From Alphaproteobacteria bacterium (GTDB taxonomy: Bacteria; Pseudomonadota; Alphaproteobacteria; Sphingomonadales; Emcibacteraceae): a DNA stretch of 13,560 bases. Both the position numbers and the translations under genes were made by a program. The notes under the pieces were generated by a model. That model was not told the origin of the DNA. It saw only the letters and a program-made list of their open reading frames with translations, and made no database searches. Shown here in pieces: positions 1 to 6,249 of this stretch. The stretch spans positions 53,213-66,772 of the forward strand of contig NVTJ01000001.1 in assembly GCA_002401545.1 (NCBI GenBank). The letters are read 5' to 3'. The stretch's first letter is position 1. Each line of letters opens with the position of its first letter.

Positions 1-1
1 C

Positions 2-529
2 TCGCCGGAGGGTAGTATCGTGACCCGTTATGACAAGATTCATATGTTTGATGTTGATCTGCCGGGCGGAGAATATCACCGGGAATCAAGCGTTTATACG
101 GCGGGAGACAAGCTAGTGATGGCGGCAACGCCGTGGGGCAATATGGGCCTAAGCATATGCTATGACCTGCGGTTTCCTCACCTGTACAGAAAACTGGCAC
201 AGGCCGGGGCCGGCATATTAACGGTTCCCGCCGCCTTTACCGCTGTGACCGGAAAGGCGCACTGGCATATTCTGCTCCGGGCGCGGGCCATTGAAAACGG
301 GGCTTTTATCTTTGCTCCTGCCCAGACCGGACACCATGTGAGCGCCGGTGGTGATATGCGGGAAACCTTTGGCCATTCACTTTTTGTTGACCCCTGGGGT
401 GATATAATAGATGATGGCGGCGCAGACGTGGGTGTCGTTGTGGCGGAAATTGATCTGGCCCTGATTGAAAAGGCAAGGTCGCGGATTCCGTCACTGGACC
501 ATGACCGGGATATTATACCGGCAAAATGA
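2..529 (+). CDS. Carbon-nitrogen hydrolase (nitrilase superfamily, Nit/omega-amidase-like), 5' truncated by the window edge
   Basis: This is the C-terminal part of a nitrilase-fold amidohydrolase. The frame is open to the window edge and reads SPEGSIV before TRYDKIHMFDVDL, so the GTG at 20 is an internal codon and the true start lies upstream. Two of the three catalytic residues are visible: the lysine of YDKIHMFDVD (codon 35-37) and the nucleophilic cysteine of SICYDLRFP (codon 158-160). The catalytic glutamate must be upstream. Further family marks are HWHILLRARAIEN and SLFVDPWGDII. Family members near this branch hydrolyse deaminated glutathione or act as omega-amidases on 2-oxoglutaramate; the fragment alone does not decide the substrate. 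The protein is expected to be cytoplasmic. In alphaproteobacteria such genes often sit beside a DUF1178 gene, as here, with a 33-base gap. Family assignment is firm, exact activity is inference. Confidence 0.9.
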   Translation, partial: SPEGSIVTRYDKIHMFDVDLPGGEYHRESSVYTAGDKLVMAATPWGNMGLSICYDLRFPHLYRKLAQAGAGILTVPAAFTAVTGKAHWHILLRARAIENGAFIFAPAQTGHHVSAGGDMRETFGHSLFVDPWGDIIDDGGADVGVVVAEIDLALIEKARSRIPSLDHDRDIIPAK

Positions 530-562
530 TATGTTTAAAGTATATGTAAATGGAATTTGAGT

Positions 563-1063
563 ATGATCGTTTTTGATCTTAAGTGTGAGAATAACCATGT
601 TTTTGAAGCATGGTTTCAGAATAGTGATTCTTATGAGCTTCAGGCTGAAGAAGGACAGGTTGAATGTCCGTTTTGTGGCAGCATAAATATTGCCAAATCC
701 CTCATGTCACCCAATATTGCTGCAAAAAGCAATCGCAGCCCTGAAAAGAGGCTCGATTTTATACCAGCAAATCATATAGTGGCGTCCAGCGCCAATGTGC
801 CGGAAACCATGGAAACCAGCGCCGAAGATGTGAAGCGGGCGTTGGAGCATATGCATGACACCATGAAGAAATACCGCAATCATGTGAAAAAAGAATGCGA
901 ATATGTTGGCGAGGATTTCGCCACAGAAGCCCGCGCCATTCACGACGGCGATGCACAAATGCGGGGCATTTATGGCGAAGCCACCCTGGAGGAAACCGAA
1001 GAGCTTCTTAATGACGGGGTTGATATTCTTCCTGTGCCGGGCCTTGGCAAGCTGGACAGTTGA
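563..1063 (+). CDS. DUF1178 family protein (small zinc-ribbon-like protein)
   Basis: This 166-residue protein has the DUF1178 start MIVFDLKCENNHVFEAWF and a CPFCGS knuckle. C8 with H12, and C35 with C38, could form a zinc-binding site of the ribbon type. The middle (about residues 50-85) is probably flexible. The C-terminal half is helical and charged and contains a YVGEDFATEARAIHDG-like stretch typical of the family. I chose the ATG at 563 because family members begin with MI(V/R)-D/Y-L-C. A TTG at 557, two codons earlier, is possible. A GGA eight bases before the ATG is a weak ribosome site. The biochemical role is unknown. It follows the amidohydrolase closely, and its TGA stop overlaps the TTG start of mobA, so the three genes are probably co-transcribed. 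Confidence 0.88.
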   Translation: MIVFDLKCENNHVFEAWFQNSDSYELQAEEGQVECPFCGSINIAKSLMSPNIAAKSNRSPEKRLDFIPANHIVASSANVPETMETSAEDVKRALEHMHDTMKKYRNHVKKECEYVGEDFATEARAIHDGDAQMRGIYGEATLEETEELLNDGVDILPVPGLGKLDS

Positions 1064-1683
1064 GCGCCCCTCTGGGTGTTATTATTGCCGGGGGACAGTC
1101 ACGAAGGTTTAAGAGCAGCTCACAGCAAATTGATAAATTTCTGATGCCCTTTGGCCAGACAACTTTGCTGGGCCATATCATTGACCGGGCTAAAAAACAA
1201 ATTTCCAATCTGATTTTAAATGTGAATGGTGATGTGGGGCGGGTGCTATCTTATGGCCTTGATATCATTGGGGATGAGATGGCTGATGCCGGCCCGCTTG
1301 GCGGTATTCTAGCGGCCATGAAGGCGGCGAAAGCAAAAGGCCATCGCCATATTGTGACCTTTTCCGGCGACAGTCCTTTTTTTCCAGATGATTATGTGAA
1401 ACGGCTCACGGGGGAAAGGGATGTCAGGATTGCTATTGCCAGGTCCGGAGATAAACAGCACCCGGTCATGGGGGTTTTTGAGGTGTCTTTATATGATGAC
1501 CTGAAGGCTTATATTGAGAATGGAGAGCGGCGGGTCATGTGGTGGGTCAAGCGGCATTCCCACGGGGAAGTTGTCTGGGACATAAAAAACCCGGACCCTT
1601 TCTTTAATATCAATACCCGGCAGGATTTGGACGAGGCGGAGAAATATTTGGGTCCCTCTCCTAAACAGATTTTGCCATCCTGA
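1060..1683 (+). CDS. mobA: Molybdenum cofactor guanylyltransferase MobA
   Basis: MobA transfers GMP from GTP to molybdopterin cofactor to give the MGD form used by DMSO-reductase-family enzymes such as formate dehydrogenase. It acts in the cytoplasm. The 207-residue protein has the nucleotidyltransferase opening VIIAGGQSRRF (residues 7-17), a lysine at K26 in IDKFLMPFG, AGPLGGI (77-83), and the metal-binding aspartate D104 in FSGDSPFFP. HPVMGVFE and the terminal NINTRQDLDEAE also fit the family. The loop between RRF and DK is several residues longer than in the E. coli enzyme. No ATG can supply the first strand, so TTG at 1060 is taken as the start; it overlaps the DUF1178 stop as TTGA, suggesting translational coupling. 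The 3' end overlaps the converging acetyltransferase gene by 23 bases. fdhD nearby supports the molybdenum role. Confidence 0.88.
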   Translation: MSAPLGVIIAGGQSRRFKSSSQQIDKFLMPFGQTTLLGHIIDRAKKQISNLILNVNGDVGRVLSYGLDIIGDEMADAGPLGGILAAMKAAKAKGHRHIVTFSGDSPFFPDDYVKRLTGERDVRIAIARSGDKQHPVMGVFEVSLYDDLKAYIENGERRVMWWVKRHSHGEVVWDIKNPDPFFNINTRQDLDEAEKYLGPSPKQILPS

Positions 1684-2197
1684 CGAGGGGAACATCAATA
1701 TTTTTTGACGTACGGGCAGTGAAAAACGTAATCGGCTCATATCCCGCCGCCAGGTAGAGCGGTTGACCCGAAAGGGTGGCGGCCAGCTCAAAACGTCTAA
1801 AGCCTTCCCTGCGAGCGGCATTTTCACACAGGTTAAGGATCCTGCGGCCAATACCTTTTCTGGTCCAGTCCGGGTGGGTATACATGGCTCGAATCCGCGC
1901 TGCGTCCGTTTTCGGGTCAAGCAGAGCATCATCACGGTCTTTTGTGTGGTTGCCGCCAAATAAAGTGGCCCGCCTGCTCCATCCGCCGCAGCCGACAATG
2001 GTTTTTGCATGGAGAATGACAAAGTAGGTTTTATCTTCAATCAGCTTTGTATCAAGTCCCATAACCTCAAAGGATGCGGACACTTGCTCACGCTTCAGAT
2101 AGTCGCCTTGCAGCATAGAAATGGAAGCATTCATTATGGTGGTTAGAACCGCTATGTCCGCTTTCGTCGCTGTACGGCTACGGAATTTCTCAGTCAT
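1661..2197 (-). CDS. GNAT family N-acetyltransferase
   Basis: This 178-residue cytoplasmic protein has the GNAT fold, which moves an acetyl group from acetyl-CoA to an amine. Visible marks are the N-terminal RTATKADIAVLTTIMNAS, the strand VGCGGW (residues 68-73), the acetyl-CoA pyrophosphate-binding loop RKGIGRRIL (113-121) preceded by MYTHPDWT, and the C-terminal LYLAAGYEP (147-155). The substrate cannot be told from sequence. The ATG at 2197 overlaps the fdhD stop as ATGACTGA, an 8-base overlap typical of coupled genes. A GTG at 2221 would add eight residues and is the alternative start. It is the last gene of the ubiG-fdhD-GNAT operon, and its tail runs 23 bases into the end of mobA on the other strand, so no separate terminator fits between them. 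Confidence 0.85.
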   Translation of the reverse strand: MTEKFRSRTATKADIAVLTTIMNASISMLQGDYLKREQVSASFEVMGLDTKLIEDKTYFVILHAKTIVGCGGWSRRATLFGGNHTKDRDDALLDPKTDAARIRAMYTHPDWTRKGIGRRILNLCENAARREGFRRFELAATLSGQPLYLAAGYEPITFFTARTSKNIDVPLVRMAKSV

Positions 2198-2993
2198 AGC
2201 GGATTCTTTTTCGGGGATCACAATAGATATTCATCCCCTCCCGCCGGGTGAAGGCAATCAGGCTTAATCCGGATTGTTCCGCGAGTTTCAGGGCCAGGTC
2301 CGTGGTGGCGGAAACGGCGGCAAGCAGCGGAATGCCAAAGGTCGCGCATTTATGAACCATCTCGAAACTGCATCGGCTGGTGATCAGGGCAAAGCCGTTT
2401 GCCGGATTAATCTTCTGAACCATCATATGACCGATCAGCTTGTCCAGGGCATTATGACGGCCAATATCCTCTCTGACGCACAGGATTTCACCCGTTTCAG
2501 AGACAAAGGCGGCGGCATGTAAAGCGCCGGTTTTTTTATTCTGGACCTGTAATATGGAAAGATTTTTCATGCTGCCAAAGACAGTTTTGGCATCAAGAAC
2601 AAGTTGGCTTTTAATGGGATTTAAGGGCCGGATAGCGTGATCGAGTCGGTCAATACCGCACAGGCCACAACCGGTACGCCCGGCCAGTGTTCTTTTAAAC
2701 TGGTCCAGACGCCGGAAACAGTCCGGGGTGATTTCCAGCGAAGCAATATAGCCCTTGTCGGCGGGGGCCACCGTCATATCCATGATATCATCAAGACCAT
2801 CGATAATACCTTCGGTCAGGCTGAAACCCCGGGTGAAATCCTTGATATCGGTGGGGGATACCATCATCACCGCATGGCTGATACAGTTATATTCCAGCGC
2901 CAGCGGAATTTCACTGGCCACATGGCGCTCTTCAACCCATGATTTTTCGGGCCGCCAGATGCGCGGGTGATATGCCTTTGTCGGTTTATCCAT
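2190..2993 (-). CDS. fdhD: Formate dehydrogenase accessory sulfurtransferase FdhD
   Basis: FdhD carries sulfur from a cysteine desulfurase to the bis-MGD molybdenum cofactor, which makes formate dehydrogenase active. This 267-residue protein has the sulfur-carrying CxxC pair as GCGLCG (C109 and C112), the family block CVREDIGRHNALDKLIG (172-188), TGALHAAAF (155-163), SRCSFEMVHK (206-215) and PLLAAVSATTDLALKLAE (222-239). The frame extends 22 codons further upstream, but that part lies inside ubiG. I chose the ATG at 2993 because it follows the ubiG TAA by a single base, and MDKPTKAYHPRIW looks like a family N-terminus. No formate dehydrogenase subunit gene is in the window, so the client enzyme is encoded elsewhere. 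mobA on the opposite strand belongs to the same maturation route. Confidence 0.93.
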   Translation of the reverse strand: MDKPTKAYHPRIWRPEKSWVEERHVASEIPLALEYNCISHAVMMVSPTDIKDFTRGFSLTEGIIDGLDDIMDMTVAPADKGYIASLEITPDCFRRLDQFKRTLAGRTGCGLCGIDRLDHAIRPLNPIKSQLVLDAKTVFGSMKNLSILQVQNKKTGALHAAAFVSETGEILCVREDIGRHNALDKLIGHMMVQKINPANGFALITSRCSFEMVHKCATFGIPLLAAVSATTDLALKLAEQSGLSLIAFTRREGMNIYCDPRKRIRYD

Positions 2994-2994
2994 T

Positions 2995-3780
2995 TTATTT
3001 CTTTTGAGCCAGCACAAGGTAATTGACGGCAAAATCTTTGCTGTCCAGTGACCAGTCACCGGAAAAGGGGTGATAAACCATGCCTTTCAGGTCGATGGTC
3101 TCGAAATGGCTATTATCCAGCGCGCGGACAAGCTCCGAGGGCTTGAGGAATTTATGCCAGTCATGGGTGCCTCTGGGCAGCCAGCGCATGATATATTCTG
3201 CCCCGGCAATGGCCATGGCCCATGATTTGGCGGTCCGGTTCAGGGTTGATACCACCATGCAGCCGTCGTCTTTAAGCAGGCTGTGACAGGCATTCAGAAA
3301 AGACGGAATGTCAGCCACATGTTCAATAACCTCCATATTCAGGATGGCGTCAAATTTTTCACCGGCGGCGGCCATTTCCTCTGCGGTGATATGGCGGTAA
3401 TCAACATCAAGGCCCATCTCATCCGCATGAACCTGTGCGGTTTTGATATTTTTTTCCGAGGCATCAGCTCCAACCATGGTTACCCCGAGTCGGGCCATGG
3501 GTTCGGACAGCAATCCGCCGCCACAGCCAATATCCAGAATCCTGAGGCCTTTCAGGGGCAAATCTTCATGGGGGTCGCGCTTGAAATGGTGACAGAGGCT
3601 GTTTTTCGCATATGCGATACGGGTCGGATTGAGTTTATGCAGCGGTTTGAACGGACCGTTCGGGTCCCACCATGTGGCGGCCAGAGCAGAAAAATTGGCA
3701 ATCTCCGCCGGATCAACAGAGGCAGAAATATTTTCAGGCGCGGGTTTTTGTTTTTTTGTGGTCATGGTTATCTTTAACAT
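2995..3780 (-). CDS. ubiG: Ubiquinone biosynthesis O-methyltransferase UbiG
   Basis: UbiG makes both SAM-dependent O-methylations of the ubiquinone ring (2-polyprenyl-6-hydroxyphenol and 3-demethylubiquinol) and works at the inner membrane surface. The 261-residue protein shows the class I methyltransferase motif LDIGCGGGLLSEPMARLG (82-99), the acidic D106 that would contact SAM ribose, and NMEVIEHV (148-155). It also has the UbiG-specific N-terminal block ALAATWWDPNGPFKPLHKLNPTRI (32-55). ATG at 3780 is preferred because minus-strand AGGG (3793-3790) lies nine bases upstream; an ATG at 3765 is the alternative. It leads a minus-strand operon with fdhD one base downstream. Upstream it faces lysC across 155 bp, and a good promoter is visible there. 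Confidence 0.94.
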   Translation of the reverse strand: MLKITMTTKKQKPAPENISASVDPAEIANFSALAATWWDPNGPFKPLHKLNPTRIAYAKNSLCHHFKRDPHEDLPLKGLRILDIGCGGGLLSEPMARLGVTMVGADASEKNIKTAQVHADEMGLDVDYRHITAEEMAAAGEKFDAILNMEVIEHVADIPSFLNACHSLLKDDGCMVVSTLNRTAKSWAMAIAGAEYIMRWLPRGTHDWHKFLKPSELVRALDNSHFETIDLKGMVYHPFSGDWSLDSKDFAVNYLVLAQKK

Positions 3781-3832
3781 TTATTCTGACCCTAATTTAG
3801 CCAAAGTTTCATCTTATTCCAGCAAAAACCAT

Positions 3833-3860
3833 ATTATATTTAATTGGTCGCTTGCGTGAA
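3833..3860 (-). promoter_or_regulatory. Candidate sigma-70-type promoter for ubiG-fdhD-GNAT
   Basis: On the minus strand a perfect -10 TATAAT (3838-3833) follows TTCACG (3860-3855), which matches four of six bases of a -35, with a 16-base spacer. Transcription would begin near 3826 and leave a leader of about 45 bases before the ubiG ATG. Assigned by eye from the consensus, not by experiment. Confidence 0.45.
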
Positions 3861-3881
3861 GACCCCATAAACGTATATGTA
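3852..3881 (+). promoter_or_regulatory. Candidate promoter for lysC, overlapping the ubiG promoter
   Basis: TTGCGT (3852-3857) could serve as a -35, with TATATG (3874-3879) or TATGTA (3876-3881) as the -10 at a 16- or 18-base spacing. The -10 is weak, so this is tentative. The proposed -35 shares bases 3855-3857 with the -35 proposed for the divergent ubiG promoter, so the two would compete for RNA polymerase. Confidence 0.28.
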
Positions 3882-3935
3882 TAGCGCGCATCTGGTCCGA
3901 TAAAAATATTACAGATAAGGCAATAAGATTTAAAT

Positions 3936-5159
3936 ATGTCACGAATAGTAATGAAATTTGGCGGAACATCCGTTGCCAACCTTGACCGGATACGTGCAGT
4001 TGCCAAGCGGATCAAGCGCGAAACAGATGCCGGAAATCAGGTTGCGGTCGTCGTGTCCGCCATGGCGGGAACCACGGATCAGCTGATCCGGTGGGTTGAG
4101 GAAGCTTCCCCCCTGCATGATGCGCGGGAGTATGATGCGGTGGTGTCCTCCGGTGAGCAGGTTACGGCCGGTCTTCTGGCTCTGGTATTACAGAATATGG
4201 GGATTTCCGCCCGTTCGTGGCTGGGTTGGCAGGTGCCGTTCAGGACCAATACCGTTCACGGCTCTGCCCGTATAGAAGATATTGACACGACCCGGATGAT
4301 TGAACGGCTGGAAGATGATATTGTCTGTGTTATGGCGGGGTTTCAGGGTATTTCCGGGGATAACCGGATCACCACATTGGGCCGGGGCGGCTCGGATACT
4401 TCTGCGGTGGCGCTGGCCGCAGCCCTGAATGCGGACCGTTGTGATATTTATACCGATGTGGAGGGGGTTTACACCGCTGACCCCCGGATCGTATCGGCGG
4501 CGCGCAAGCTGGATAAAATCACTTATGAAGAAATGCTTGAAATGGCGTCACTGGGCGCCAAAGTGCTGCAGACCCGCTCTGTGATTATGGCCATGAACCA
4601 TGGTGTCCGGGTTCAGGTATTATCAAGTTTTACCGATAAAGCGGGAACATTGGTTGTAGATGAGGATGAAATAGTGGAAAAACAAGTTGTCAGTGGCATT
4701 GCCTATGCCAAAGAGGAAGCCAAAATCACATTGGTCGGGGTTGAAAACACGCCCGGAATAGCCGGGGAGATTTTCGGACCTCTGGCAAAGGGCAATATCA
4801 ATGTGGATATGATCATTCAGAATATATCCGAAGACGGCAAACAAACCGACCTGACCTTTACCGTGCCGGAAAATGATGTGGACAAGGCGGCGGCAATCCT
4901 CAAGGCAACCGGTCATGTGAAATATGCCAAGCTGATGAGTGACCGGGATGTGGTCAAGATTTCGGTTATTGGTGTCGGGATGCGCTCCCATGCGGGCGTT
5001 GCCGCCCGTATGTTTGAGACGCTCGCGGCAAAAGGCATCAATATCCAGGTTATTTCCACCTCGGAAATTAAAATCAGTGTGCTGATCAGGGCGGAATATT
5101 ATGAATTGGCCGTGCGGGCGTTGCATACGACCTTTGGTCTTGATACTGATCAGGAATAA
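3936..5159 (+). CDS. lysC: Aspartate kinase (aspartokinase) LysC
   Basis: LysC phosphorylates aspartate, the first step toward lysine, diaminopimelate, threonine and methionine. The 407-residue monofunctional enzyme starts with the kinase motif VMKFGGTSVA (5-14), then has SSGEQVTAG (71-79), TTLGRGGSDTSAVAL (146-160) and IYTDVEGVYTADPR (171-184). Two C-terminal ACT domains (about 265-335 and 340-405) carry the marks VENTPGIAGEIFGPLA and VGMRSHAGVAARMFETLA. In the family these domains bind lysine and/or threonine for feedback control; which one applies here cannot be read. No homoserine dehydrogenase domain is fused. An AAGG at 3917-3920 is 15 bases from the ATG, so the ribosome site is weak. 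A flavoprotein gene follows after 21 bases, then ptsP. Confidence 0.96.
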   Translation: MSRIVMKFGGTSVANLDRIRAVAKRIKRETDAGNQVAVVVSAMAGTTDQLIRWVEEASPLHDAREYDAVVSSGEQVTAGLLALVLQNMGISARSWLGWQVPFRTNTVHGSARIEDIDTTRMIERLEDDIVCVMAGFQGISGDNRITTLGRGGSDTSAVALAAALNADRCDIYTDVEGVYTADPRIVSAARKLDKITYEEMLEMASLGAKVLQTRSVIMAMNHGVRVQVLSSFTDKAGTLVVDEDEIVEKQVVSGIAYAKEEAKITLVGVENTPGIAGEIFGPLAKGNINVDMIIQNISEDGKQTDLTFTVPENDVDKAAAILKATGHVKYAKLMSDRDVVKISVIGVGMRSHAGVAARMFETLAAKGINIQVISTSEIKISVLIRAEYYELAVRALHTTFGLDTDQE

Positions 5160-5180
5160 AACGTCAAAAGGAACAGGCAT

Positions 5181-6194
5181 ATGAATACTTCAGGTCGGGC
5201 GCGGTTGGCGGAACTGTGGCAACGGGGAAAAGATTTTTTAGGGGTTGAACATGCCATTCTGGGCGGTGCCATGAGTTGGGTATCTGAAAGAAACCTGGTT
5301 TCGGCCATTTCCAATGCCGGGGGATTTGGGGTGATTGCCTGTGGCAGCATGACACCTGATCTGCTGGAGGGGGAAATTGCCGCCACCCGGACCATGACAG
5401 ATAAAACTTTTGCCGTAAATCTGATTACCATGCATCCTCAGATCAGCGATCTTATTGATGTTTGCCTGCGTCATAAAGTCTCTCATGTGGTTTTGGCCGG
5501 GGGAATTCCGGCGGCGGTTGACATCAAACGGCTAAAAGCCGGCGGGGCCAGGGTCATTTGTTTTGCCCCGGCGCTCATTCTGGTAAAAAAGCTGATCCGG
5601 TCCGGGGCCGATGCCATCATCATTGAAGGGTCTGAAGCCGGCGGTCATATCGGGCCGGTGTCTACCTCGATTCTGGCTCAGGAAATTCTGCCCCATGTGA
5701 AAGATGTGCCGGTTTTTGTTGCCGGGGGCATTGGCCGTGGGGAAACCATGGCGGCCTATCTTGAAATGGGCGCTGCGGGGGTTCAGCTCGGCACGCTGTT
5801 TGTCTGTGCCACGGAATCCATTGCCCATGAAAATTTCAAGAAGGCTTTCATGCGGGGCAACAGCCGGGATGCGACCATATCAGTGCAACTGGACCCGCGT
5901 TTTCCGGTGATTCCGGTCCGGGCCCTGAAAAACAAGGCCTCGGAATCCTTTCAGGAAGCCCAGCGCCAGATTATCGCCCGGCATCAAACCGGGGAACTTG
6001 ATATGAAAGAAGCCCAGCTGGCCATTGAACATTATTGGGCCGGGGCTTTGCGCAAGGCCGTGATTGATGGCGATGTGGACGCTGGTTCTCTCATGGCCGG
6101 ACAGGTTGTGGGTCTGGTTAAAACAGAGCAATCAACCCGGGAAATCATTGACGGGCTGGTGGAACAGGCGATTGATTATTTATCCGCCCGCTGA
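5181..6194 (+). CDS. FabK / nitronate monooxygenase family flavoprotein
   Basis: This 337-residue FMN-binding TIM-barrel protein belongs to the family that includes nitronate monooxygenase (2-nitropropane dioxygenase) and enoyl-ACP reductase II (FabK). The N-terminal block AILGGAMSWVSERNLVSAIS resembles FabK openings. The catalytic-histidine motif is EGSEAGGHIGPVST with H156. The FMN phosphate-binding region includes VFVAGGIGRGETMAAYL and GAAGVQLGTLFV. The C-terminal stretch GALRKAVIDGDVDAGSLMAGQVVGLV resembles, from memory, the matching part of streptococcal FabK more than fungal-type nitronate monooxygenase. Database annotation would probably read nitronate monooxygenase. AAAAGG (5165-5170) is a fair ribosome site ten bases before the ATG. 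No signal peptide is seen. It sits between lysC and ptsP, and neither neighbour explains its function. Confidence 0.82.
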   Translation: MNTSGRARLAELWQRGKDFLGVEHAILGGAMSWVSERNLVSAISNAGGFGVIACGSMTPDLLEGEIAATRTMTDKTFAVNLITMHPQISDLIDVCLRHKVSHVVLAGGIPAAVDIKRLKAGGARVICFAPALILVKKLIRSGADAIIIEGSEAGGHIGPVSTSILAQEILPHVKDVPVFVAGGIGRGETMAAYLEMGAAGVQLGTLFVCATESIAHENFKKAFMRGNSRDATISVQLDPRFPVIPVRALKNKASESFQEAQRQIIARHQTGELDMKEAQLAIEHYWAGALRKAVIDGDVDAGSLMAGQVVGLVKTEQSTREIIDGLVEQAIDYLSAR

Positions 6195-6236
6195 TGTGAT
6201 ATAAGATATTTTGAGCTTTAGGGGTTTGTGGCTAAA

Positions 6237-6242
6237 AGGAGG
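6237..6242 (+). promoter_or_regulatory. Strong Shine-Dalgarno AGGAGG that fixes the ptsP start
   Basis: AGGAGG, within AAAAGGAGGGG, lies seven bases before GTG at 6250. This favours GTG 6250 over the in-frame TTG at 6211, which has no comparable site in front of it. Confidence 0.8.
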
Positions 6243-6249
6243 GGACAGA

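Noticed and set aside
3283..3777. A 164-codon plus-strand frame and a similar one at 2637-2942
   Set aside because: They are antisense to ubiG and fdhD, whose motifs are unmistakable. No independent support.
4623..5180. A 185-codon minus-strand frame
   Set aside because: Antisense to the ACT domains of lysC and without recognisable domain content.
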